NCBI GenBank assembly: GCA_024220525.1
Contig: JAMYWO010000228.1
Span: 12,148 to 27,575 of the forward strand
Direction of reading: 5' to 3'
DNA length: 15,428 nt
Source: Cochliopodium minus
Lineage: Eukaryota > Discosea > Himatismenida > Cochliopodiidae
Position numbers and translations under genes: made by a program. The notes under the pieces are model-generated. The model worked only from the letters and a program-made list of their open reading frames with translations, did not search any database and had not been told where the DNA came from. Below, piece by piece: positions 1 through 10,000 of this stretch (positions are counted from its first letter, which is position 1; the number at the start of each line of letters is the position of its first letter).

Positions 1-72
1 TAAAAATAAAAATAAAAATAAAAATAAAAATAAAAATAAAAATAAAAATAAAAATAAAAATAAAAATAAAAA
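1..72. repeat. (TAAAAA)n microsatellite at left edge
   Basis: About a dozen perfect copies of the 6-bp unit TAAAAA open the window. The unit has no G, so it is not telomere-like. It lies downstream of the last visible exon of the minus-strand Roco-like gene, presumably in an intron. It is a likely reason for the sequence ending here. Confidence 0.95.
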
Positions 73-105
73 AAAATGAAAATAAAAAAATGAAATTTTT
101 TTTAC

Positions 106-1785
106 TTGAAAAGCAACTCTGTTTCTATCTTCAAAGTTATCCAAAACTTTAATTCTTTCTTTGATAAATGTGAATCTTTTCGTTGACAATCTGTAAGAGT
201 ACCAAATAACCTTTTATTAAATAATCCAATAAAAAAACAAAATAAAATTTAAAATGAAAAAAAAAATTTTGAAAATAAAACTAAAAATTGATTTAAATTC
301 AATAAAATTAAAAAAAATTAAAAAAAAATTTACTGAAATAAAAATAAAATACAATGCTTAAAATAAAATGATAATTAAAATGAATAAAATAAATACAAAA
401 TGAAATAAATATAAAGTAAAAATAAAAATAAATTATTTTTATACTTGATATTCATTTGATTGAATCTTTTTAAGAAGAGCGAAGTCATCATACAACAAAT
501 TACTGTTGCCACAACGCTCACAAAAAGAATTCTCCAAAGAAGAATTGAAAGCACAAAAAGCGCAAAAGACGTCGAAAGATTCGACGAGCGGATGTTTTTC
601 TTTTTCGAACAAAACTTTTGGATTTTCTTCTTTTGGGTATTCGATGTGGATTTGGGGCTTGAAAGGCAGGTTGGGGAAAAAATTTTTGATGCAGGTAAAG
701 ACTACGATGTCGATGTATCCGAGCAACTCTGTGTCTTCTTGTTGTAAAGAACCTTGTATGTCAAAATCTCTATTGTTTCTTTTTTAAAAAAATTATTTTA
801 AATTTGATTTTTAACTTTTTTGGATATTTTATTTTTTTATTATTTTATTATTTATTTTTTTTGTTTTTTTATTCTTTATTTTTTTTTCATTTATTAACTT
901 TATTTTTATTTTTTGTAATTTTTATTATTACTTTTTTTGTATTTTTTGTATTTTATTTTATTTTTTTAATATTTTTATTTCAAATTTTTTTATTAATTTT
1001 TCAAAATCTCTTTCTTTTTAAAAATTGTTTTTATTTTATTATTTTTATTTTTGTATTATTTTATTAAATTAAATTTTTAAATACTCGATTTTGTTTTTAT
1101 TTAATTTTAATTAAATTTTTAAATATTTCTTACTTTGCAATTACAACAAGAATCCTATTTTTGGGAGTTTTGATGGAGAGAAAAGTTTCACTAATCAAAT
1201 CCTCACTAAACTCAAAGTCCTGAGTGATTCTCTTGAATGAACAATAAATGTCCGAAAGAAGACCGGGAGGCAAAAAGGGAACAGTGTACTTTAAATCTTC
1301 TTTGGGCAGCTTTCCCAAAAGTTTGTTTGATTTCTTAGAAAGAAGAGGGCTTATATATGTTACTTCCGAAGGTTGGTTAGGATTTGCTCTTCCTAAAAAA
1401 TATTTTTATTATTTATTTTAAAATTTTTATAATTTTTCATTATTTTTGAATTACTTTTGAATTTATTTTAAATTTTTAAATTTAAATTTTATTTTATTTT
1501 TTACATTTAAATTTTATTTTATTTTAAAGTTTTTTAATTGAAAAAAAAAATTATTTAAAAAAAAATTATTTTTAAAAATATTATTTACATTTTTTATAAT
1601 TTTAATTACTTTTTAAGTTCAATTTAAATTTAAATTTTACCTACAGGAAACATGATCCCTAAATAGACTAAGAGGGACTTGATGTATTCCATCACAACGT
1701 TCCCACTCTTGAGAAGATGGAAAGCCTTGAAAGATTTTTCTCTGATTGGAGGCCAAATTTCTTTCCATGAAACAGTTTGGTTCAC
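106..1785 (-). CDS. Roco-family (COR domain) protein, partial, 4 exons, open at left edge
   Basis: Exons on the minus strand: 1785-1641, 1392-1134, 778-445 and 210-106. Each junction keeps frame (phases 1, 2, 0) with introns starting GTAAAA, GTAAGA and GTATAA. The first exon reads WKEIWPPIREKSF, then a hydrophobic stretch ending YLGIMFPV. The second has YTVPFLPPGLLSDIYCSF, which matches the COR pattern (LGI-F-P, then F-LP-GL-S). COR is the dimerisation module that follows the Roc GTPase in LRRK/Roco proteins. The third exon continues with LLGYIDIVVFTCIKNFFP, typical of the COR C-terminus, then a Cys4 finger CAFCAF...CERCG (C-x2-C-x10-C-x2-C). The fourth exon, with FIKERIKVLDNFEDRNR, has no recognised domain, and an intron (GTAAA) follows at 105. 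No Roc domain or leucine-rich repeats lie upstream; the 1876 N and flanking repeats may hide them. Alternatively this is a Roco fragment. Family call is by motif memory. Confidence 0.66.
779..1133 (-). other. 355-bp intron of the Roco-like gene
   Basis: Almost pure T on the plus strand (A on the coding strand). The plus-strand reading frame here encodes only F/L/I/Y low-complexity sequence and is not a gene. The other visible introns of this gene are 211-444 and 1393-1640, all longer than the typical VWA8 intron (44-90 nt). Confidence 0.65.
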
Positions 1786-2178
1786 CTTAATTGAAAAAAA
1801 AAAGAAAAATAAAAAATAAAAAATAAAAAATAAAAAATAAAAAATAAAAAATAAAAAATAAAAAATAAAAAATAANTATTTATTTTATTTATTTTATTTA
1901 TTTTATTTATTTTATTTATTTTATTTATTTTATTTATTTTATTTATTTTATTCTATTTTATTTATTTTATTTATTTTATTTATTTTATTTATTTTTATTT
2001 CAATTTATTTTATTTTATAAATTTTATTTTAATATTTTTCATATTAATTTTTTTTTTTCTTTTGAGAAACAAAGAATGAAAATATCAACAAGAAAGAGAT
2101 GCAATAAAATTTTTTTGTTAAAATCATAAATGATTATTTTATTTTTTATTTTTTTACTCAATTGTTATTTTTATTTAC
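1786..2178. repeat. Simple repeats around an ambiguous base, between RCC1 and COR exons
   Basis: From about 1801 to 1875 the sequence is (TAAAAAA)n, a 7-bp unit. Base 1876 is N. From 1877 to about 1995 it is a 9-bp unit TTTATTTTA with one imperfect copy. The repeat changes composition exactly at the N, which suggests an unresolved join. The rest is A/T-rich, apart from a degraded exon-end copy at about 2059-2105. Confidence 0.85.
2059..2105 (-). repeat. Diverged copy of an RCC1 exon end inside non-coding DNA
   Basis: The plus strand reads GAGAAACAAAGAATGAAAAT and onward, closely resembling the end of the RCC1 exon at 2179-2226 (AAAACAAAGAATGATCAAAT and onward). The copy has mismatches and indels and no open frame continuing the protein. 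It reads as a relic of an RCC1-repeat exon tail encoding an HSLFLK-like end. Confidence 0.6.
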
Positions 2179-3767
2179 CTTTTAAAAACAAAGAATGATC
2201 AAATCCACGAGAAAAAGAGATGACATTATCGATGTTTATTTCCGTAAAACCATCACTTTGTTTCTTTAATCCATCCCATTTTCCACACCAATATAATTTT
2301 CCATCATCTTTTAAAATAATAAAAATTTGAAAAATTAATCAATCCCATTATTTATTGAAAAATAAAATTGCTAAATAAAAAAACGATTTTTTAAAATTGA
2401 ACAAAATATGGATATTCCCTTTCCAAATAAAGAATTAGTCTTCTATTTAGACATCTTGGGAGTAAATGTTGATTTGCTTTCAACTGCCCTGGAAAAAACG
2501 ATATAACTTCTATTGAATGTCTAATAAATATTGGAACATGCAAAATGAAGAAAAAATCAAGATTAAATTTGGGAATCATAAACACAATATACATAAAATA
2601 TACTCATTTCAATCTATAGATTGGTATGATTGATTATTCATGCAATCAAAAATTATCGAAATTTTATTTAGATGTTTTATTTTGTTCAATTTTTTCAATT
2701 CAATTATTATCCCAAATTTTAAAAAATTGAAAAACAAAAAAAAAAAAATTGAAAAATAAAAAATGAATAAATTAAAAAACAAAAAAATAAAAAATAATTT
2801 TTTAAAAAATCTATACCTTCCAAACAAGATAAATTAATAAAATAATCAATAAATAAATTTTATAAAATAAATAGTAAATAATAAATAATAAATTATCAAT
2901 ATACTTTTTGAATAATAGTGAGTTTATAATAGGCAATAAATAAGAAATAAATACCTTTTTGAATAATGGTGAGTTGATAAGAAGCAAAAATTTGAGTAAC
3001 ATTTGAACAAATGAACGTAAATGTCAATAAATTTGTTTTATTGTCTTTTATTCCTATTTGCCCATATTCATTCCTCCCTTAATAAATAAAATTTAGTTAA
3101 AATAAAATACAAAAAATAACATTATTTTTGAACGATATTACCACATCCATACAAATTTCCATCATCTGGGATCATAGAATAAAAAGATAATAAAAAATAA
3201 AATAAATAAAAAATAATTAAATAAAAAATAAAATAACAATAAAAACAAAAAATAAGAAACAAAAATAAATAATAAAAGATAATAAAAAAAAAATCAAAAA
3301 TAAAAAATCAATAAAAAAATTAAAATAAAGAGATTACTTTCCAAATAAAAAGAATTTTCATGTCCCAAAACAATAGATTTTATTTTGGGATTATTCATTA
3401 TTTTAGTTGGTGTTTGGATATTAGTTGTATTTCCTGTTCCACATTGTCCAAAACAATTATATCCAAACGAATAAACATCCCCATTTCCTGAATAAAATAA
3501 TTAATTCTTATTTAAATTTATATATTTTAAAAGATTCACCTTTCAAGAAAATATTGTGATGAGAAAAACAAGAAGTTGAGCTTTGTATCATTTTCAAATT
3601 CTTTTATTTGTTTTTTAAAAATAAAAATAAAATTAAATTGATTGTTATTTTGTAGTTTGCATTTTAATAATTTTGATTATCAATAATTTTGATAAAATAG
3701 AATTGTCAAAAGAATCTTTCATATCAAATATATTTGTTGCTCCCACTCAAAAATTAAAGATACTCAT
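2179..3767 (-). CDS. RCC1-repeat (regulator of chromosome condensation 1-like) protein, incomplete and possibly decaying
   Basis: Confident minus-strand exons: 3580 (or ATG 3591)-3540, 3487-3338, 3165-3142, 3077-2955 and 2307-2179. They encode blades of an RCC1 beta-propeller, for example GDVYSFGYNCFGQCGTGN...IVLGHENSFYLE, then GNLYGCGRNEYGQIGI, and GKLYWCGKWDG...GFDHSLFLKG. RCC1 propellers act as GTPase-exchange or binding platforms, often joined to BTB or HECT domains in protists; none is visible here. Each blade ends at a phase-1 intron right after the F-L-K/E motif. Two starts are possible: ATG 3591, or an upstream exon ending 3661 (ATG 3767, with an in-frame TGA at 3749-3747) joined by a GC-AG intron to 3580. 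Between 2955 and 2307 one or more blades seem degraded (GQLKANQHLLP...LILYLE near 2485-2420). No 3' end is visible. Exons are more A/T-rich than those of neighbouring genes, consistent with relaxed constraint. Confidence 0.78.
2308..2954 (-). other. Non-coding or degraded stretch between RCC1 exons
   Basis: This 647-bp stretch separates two in-phase RCC1 exons. It holds a tandem relic of the preceding exon end (2901-2934), another TTGGAAG|GTATAG exon-end look-alike near 2815-2820, and an open frame (2391-2594 minus) whose centre resembles a shortened RCC1 blade. I cannot place confident splice sites, so a real but divergent exon or a decayed blade are both possible. Confidence 0.5.
2901..2985 (-). 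repeat. Tandem duplication of an RCC1 exon end and its 5' splice site
   Basis: Plus strand 2951-2985 (ATACCTTTTTGAATAATGGT and onward) is the end of an RCC1 exon with its splice donor. A diverged copy lies at 2901-2934 (ATACTTTTTGAATAATAGTG and onward), about 50 bp away in the same orientation. The copy is intronic and shows a few substitutions plus a lost base at the donor. Confidence 0.75.
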
Positions 3768-4017
3768 GAGATATAAAATATTATTGTTATTTGTATTTTG
3801 ATCGAATAAAAATTTAAATAATGTCCATATTAATTTTATATTTGTGAAAGAGAGATTGTTTTTTCTAATTTTAAATTATTTGCAGTAATTGAAATATATA
3901 TTTATATTTTGTCATTTTTAAAGAATATTTTACCTTTCAATTGATTCAAAATATCTTGATTTCAACCAAATATCCCTCTTTTGATTTTTTTTTTTTTTCA
4001 AAATATATTTATAAAAA
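3768..4017. promoter_or_regulatory. Divergent spacer between the RCC1 gene and VWA8
   Basis: The two genes point away from each other, so this 250-bp A/T-rich spacer should carry both promoters. A 14-nt T run (3986-3999 region) and ATATATTTATAAAAA sit just before the VWA8 ATG, giving a candidate TATA-like element and a very short leader. No specific factor site is recognisable. Confidence 0.4.
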
Positions 4018-7000
4018 ATGAGAGATGAAGATTGTTCCTTTGAATTAATTCCATTTGGGATGATTAGGAAATATCCATATTTAATGAATAATCCATTGAT
4101 AAACAGAGATTTGGAATGGATAGAGAAAAAGGAGAAATTGAACCAAGATATCATTTTGATAGGATCACCAAGACCATTGTTGAGGTTATATAAATTATAA
4201 CACTGACAAATCAAACAAATATAAAATTTAGTGAATTTTATATTTTTTTCAAATTTGAATATATAACAAAGAATGTAATTTATGAATATCTATATAATTC
4301 CAATATAATATATAACTTTATCGAGCAAACAGTAAAAACCAAAATATTTTTCTTTCTAATTAAGATATGTTATTCTCGGGCATAATGAGAACCCACAAAT
4401 TTTTTTTTTGTAAAATCATTTTGAATGCATTATAAAGATAAAGTGATTTCAATTATACAGTAATCACCATGATTTTAAGCATTATACTTGAAATGATCTG
4501 ATATAAACAGAACTCAAAAATTTGATGCTAAGAAATTTCGAATAATTCAAGATTTTTGCAATTTTTAAAAAAAATATCACATATAACAAAGGATGTAATT
4601 TATGAATATCTATTAATTCTAATATAAGAATGAATGGATAGATAAATATGTTACTGGATCTTTTCATAATAATAAAATTTAATATAATTTAAATTGAATT
4701 CAATTTATAAAAGACATTTGGCATTTCTCTATTGTGAAATCAAAAAGAGGAAAGTAGAATACATTTCACTGACAAGAGATACCACAGAATCAGATCTCAA
4801 ACAAAGAAGAGAAATAACCGAAAAAGGAACCTCCATATTTGTGGATCAATCCCTCATAAAAGCAGCCATTTGTGGGAGAGTACTGATAATAGAGGGGCTA
4901 GAAAAGTGTGAGAGAAACGTTCTTAACATCATAAACAATTTGCTTGAAAATAGGTTTTATATAAAATAAATTATTTATTAATTATTAATTATTAATTATT
5001 TTTTATAAGAGAAATGCAATTAGAAGATGGAAGATTTTTGGTATTTGTTTTTTGTTCCAAAATTTTTTTTTATTTTTCCATTTCTTTAATTCTTTAGATC
5101 CATCCTAATAGAGAAATAGATAACAATTCCAACAAGAGACTTGTTAAAGTGCACCCAAATTTTAGAGTAATTGCGATCGGAATACCATGTCCTCCTTTTT
5201 TTGGGAATCCTCTTGTAAATTTTTTTTTTTGAAATTTTTCAATCAAAATAAATTATTGAAACAAAGGACCCTCCATTAAGTAAATATTTTTATTTTAAAA
5301 ATTTAATTATTCAAAAAAATAAAATTATTTTTTGAATAGGATCAAGATTTCAAGCTAGAAGAATTTATCCTATTTCTGCGAAGTTTTTTTACAATTTAAT
5401 TCCTAGAATGTACAATAACATAGAAAGATCCCAATTGTCTAAATTGGTACAAGTTGTAGAATCTCTCAATATAATCATTGAATCACAATCCAAACAAGTT
5501 GGAATTGAGCGAATGCAAATTGCTTTTCATCACATTCCTCAAATTGGAGAAAGGGCAATATTGTCATGTGCGAGGTAAAAGAATTTTTTAATTTTTTTGA
5601 AATTTTTTTAATAATATTTAGATTGCTTGTTCTTTTTCCCAATTTGGATCTAATCAATGAGATTATTCCTGTAGTGTTTCCTTGGAAATTTGTTGTCCAC
5701 CAAGAGTCACAAGATATTCTAAAACATCTTTTCGCAAGTTTTTCCGAACAACAAACAACACAGTAAACTATGATAAAGAAATTATTTTTTCTTTTAAAAT
5801 TTTTAGTGAAAACTTTTATATGCTCAAATCATTCAAACATATTTCACCTTCATATAAACGCGTTGACATTAAATTTGAATATCAAAACGAAAAAATGGAA
5901 AAAATTAACACAAATTCAATCAATAATGTTCCTTCAGGATATTTCCGCTCTCAAAACGAAAATTTCTTTGAAATAAACACCATGATACCATACGAAAGTA
6001 GAATCATAACTTCAATGGTACAAAGTCATTGTTGTGGATTTGATTTGTTGATTTGTGGGATAAAGGGACAAGGAAAAACTTTCATTACAAGAATTTTTGC
6101 AAAAATATTGTCTTATGAAATTGTTGAAACTTTATTTCTTTACAAAGGTAAATTTATAAATTTATGAATTTATTTTTCAGTATTTTTAAATAAAAGATAT
6201 GACTGCGAGGGACTTGCTTTTGAGAAGAACTACTGACGAAAATGGAAAAACAATTTGGAAAGAAACTCCACTCATCACTGCGATGAGAAAAGGGAGATTG
6301 GCTGTGTTGGATGGAATTGACAGGTCACTAAACAATTTATTTTTTTTATTTTTATTTTAAAATTATTCTTATTTTCAAAAAAGAATTGACAGAATGACTC
6401 TCCCTATTTTGTTTCGTTTGATAGAAGTAAAAATTAAATTTCAACATTGTTATAAATTAATTTTTAAAAAGGATAGGGAGATTAACCTATTTGATGGAAC
6501 ATTGTTTGTTAACTCAGAAAAATACAAACATCTTCAAATCAAATATGGAGACAAATGGAAGCAGGAATTCACAAATAGAAAGATAGAAATGATACACCCT
6601 TCTTTTAGGATCATAGCTACTGCTGCACCACCAAAAAGAGAAACCCCATGGCTTACACATCAAGTGATGCATTTGTTCCACTTCTTTGATTTATCAAACT
6701 TTTCTTCAAATTATTTGAACAAAACAAATAATGAGGACAAAAAAGAGTTGCATATTTCCTCCATTCTTTCAAAATTATGTCCAAATCTCGAAAAAGAAAC
6801 AATTCAAAAGCTCACAAGATTTTACTTGGTTATTCAAAAACTTTCAGGAGATGAGAGTTCCACCATCACAAACTCTATTTCTTTGAGAGCTTTGATTAGA
6901 GTGGCCACATTTTGCGAGAAACATGGAAGCGATTATCTATATGGTACTCTAATCAGGTCATTGATGTTGGGATACATGACACCTATGACGCGTGAATTAA

Positions 7001-10000
7001 TTGTTTCTCAATTGAAAATTCTGGATATTCAGCCTTCTGAAAAAGACTATTCAGTTGAGATCAAGGAGATTTCTTACGAAAATGGTGATTTTGTTAGGAT
7101 TGGAGATACTGTTGCTCCTCTATATTATCCTAACGAGCCTGCTTTGGTTCCTGACATTGTTTTTTACAATATCCCCAAACACTCCCAAATTTTAGAACTA
7201 ATGTTGAAAGACTTTTTGCTTGGAGAACATCTTCTTTTGATCGGAAGCCAAGTAAAATTTAATTTTAATTATTTTATTTTTTAAATTCCATTTTTTCAAA
7301 GGGAGTTGGAAAAAATAAACTCTGTGATAAATTTTTGCAAATTATGAGAATAGAAAGAGAATACATTCAATTGGTAAAAAAAAATTTCCTTTTTTCGATT
7401 TTTTAAATTTGATTTAAAAAACAGCATAGAGACACCACTGTTTCTAGCCTTTCTTTGACTCCTTCTCTAGATCAAGGTATAATTAAATTTGATGATTCTC
7501 CATTAGTCAGAGCAATGCTTAAAGGACGGTAAGTTTCAAAATATTTATAATTATTATTAAAAAATATTTAGTGTTTTAGTGGTTGATGAAGCAGATAAAG
7601 CACCCACTGAAGTAAATTTTAATATTTTTTTTTTAATTAAAATTTTTTTATTTGAATCTTTTTTTTAGGTAGTTGTAATTTTGAAATCATTATTGGATGA
7701 TGGAGAAATAGAATTGATCGATGGAAGAAAATTTGTCACTCCAAAATCTACTTTGTATCATTTGGAAAATCTTCCTGAATATTGCGTCCGTATTTCAAAG
7801 GGTTTTAGAATATTTTCATTGGCTGTAATTTCTTCAAATTAATTTTTTAAATTAATTTTTTTAATTAATTTTTTTAATTAAAAATTAGAATAGACCTGGA
7901 TACCCTTTTTTAGGAAATGATTTCTTCGGACAAATGGGAGATGTTTTTGCATGTCATATTGTTGATAATCCACCAAAAGAATCAGAAATACATCTTTTGA
8001 GATCTTATGCACCTAATGTACCCATAAGTATTTTGAAGAGAATAACAAACGCTTTTTCGGAACTTAGGTCCCTTAGCGATGATGGATTATTATCTTATCC
8101 ATACAGTACTAGAGAATGTGTTGCTATTGTTAAACATCTTGAAAAATATCCAAATGATCCTTTGTCTGATGGTAAAATACCTATTCTTATTTTCTGATTT
8201 TAAATAAATCATTTTTATTTAATTTTAATAAAAGTATTGGACAACGTTCTTAGTTTTGACAGTTTTGATGTAGAACTCCAAAAAACATTATTTGAAATAT
8301 TCATGAAGCATGGAATACCAATTTCCAACCAACTTCTATCAAAGATTGCCTCCACATCAAATTTATCCGAAGAAAACAAAAATTGTGAATCTTTGTTGAG
8401 TGGAATGATACTTCTACCAAAGCCTTTCACCATTTTGGAAACTTCTTCCTTCACTGAAAAAAAGAAATTGAAAAAAATCAAAATTCCTTCTCATTTGTAT
8501 CCTTTAAACTTGATTTTGGACGAAAACGATGTGCTTCCTATTAGTCATCAATCACAACATGATTCAAAGTTTTCAGAAGAAAAGAGATCTTTTTTCATAC
8601 AAAAAGAACTTGTATTTGGGTTTCCTGTCTCAATGAGAATGTCCCCTTTTGAAAAAAACAAATTGTTTGTGCTCACCATCTCCCCCTTTGACATATATGT
8701 TCTCGATCTCGATGATCCACTTCTCCCAACTAAGAAAATGAATTTAACTTGCCAAATAGTGAATCATTGCCATACTGAATCATTCGAACCCTTTCCTTCT
8801 TTTATATTCTTCAAAAACTTCATCTTGGTTCTCGTTTCTCAATTTTCTTCTTTGATAATAATCGATCATTTCACTTTCACTGTTTTGAATGTTTTGAATG
8901 TTCCTTTGTTTAACAAAGATTTGAACATGAACAATGAATACAAAGATGTGAAAGAAAGACTCTCTTTTGTTGACAATGGTTATCATCAGGAGAATAAATT
9001 CATTCTTATTTCTTCTTTAAACGGAAACAGCATTTCTATTCTCAGTCACACTGATGATCAATTCTATTTCTCAACTTCTAATTTACCAAATGGAAACACA
9101 ATATTATCAATTACTGTTATTCAACCAAACCAGCTCTTATTACAAGCTCACGATTCCAAATTCAAATCAACTTTTCAGTACATCTCCAAATTTGATTTCA
9201 AATCAGACTTTTCCCTTCAAAAAATTTCATTTAAACTAATAGAAATAAATTCCATTGATACAACAACAGAATTACCCTCTAATAACAATAATTTGCAACT
9301 CCATCAATTCGTGTCATCCGTTCCCGAACTCAACAAACTCTCTTCTTCAATAAAAATAAGTAATAATGTTCCGAGAAACGAAAACCAAAACTTCCACATC
9401 TTCGTACCTCACAAAAAAACTTCCAACATTGCAGCAAACATATGGTTTGGAGTATTTGATCCACCAAAGTCAAAAATGTATCACGACCAGATCTACGAAC
9501 AAACAACTGTAATCGAAAACATCAACGACAACGAAAAAAACAAAAGTTTCATCAATCTTTCTCTGTACATGAAATTGTCCAACCTCTTATGTGTTGTATC
9601 TCAAAATGAGAATGAAATTTTCATCAAAGTTTATGATTTCTCATCTTCGGAAATTAAAACTCGAAAAATATTGTTAGCCCAGAAATTTGGAGAGATATCT
9701 TCACGCAAAAGTTTTAGAAGTACTTCCAATGAACAAAGAGATAATTTTTTGAATGTAAGAAACAAACTTCCTTTCGTCACTTTGCTCGAAGAGTCTAAGA
9801 GTGGGTCTTTGCTTCTATTGCACGAGGATGGAACTTTCAGGGAGTTTGAGCTCAGGAGAAATGTTTTGAAGAGAGAGGAGAAGGAATGGAAGAAGATGTT
9901 GGGTGTTTCAATCAAAGATGAAGAAACAAAACTTAACAATTTTTTTAATGGTAAATTTAATTTTTTTTAAAAAAAATTAATTTTTTAATTTTTAATTTAT

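Noticed and set aside
1-72. Possible telomere at the left edge
   Set aside because: The unit TAAAAA has no G on either expected strand pattern, and the same type of array occurs internally.
460-787. Two plus-strand frames of about 95 codons
   Set aside because: They lie antisense to the COR/zinc-finger exon, which has recognisable motifs and consistent splice phases.
804-1067. Plus-strand frame rich in F, L, I and Y, resembling a membrane protein
   Set aside because: It is a translation of T-rich intron DNA of the minus-strand Roco-like gene; composition alone keeps it open.
2609-3002. Minus-strand frames of I/L/F/K-rich peptides
   Set aside because: Low-complexity intron sequence in the wrong frame beside real RCC1 exons.
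3930-4214. 94-codon minus-strand frame
   Set aside because: It is antisense to VWA8 exon 1, has no motif, and exon 1 is fixed by the family match and in-frame splicing.
4261-4627. Transposon or LTR reading of the intron 1 repeat pair
   Set aside because: No terminal inverted repeats, no coding remnant and no target-site duplication could be seen; kept only as a direct repeat.
8780-9939. Antisense frames under VWA8 exon 17 (8780-8986, 9631-9939) and a second plus frame (9054-9239)
   Set aside because: All sit inside a 1,716-nt exon that is continuous in the VWA8 frame; they carry no motifs.
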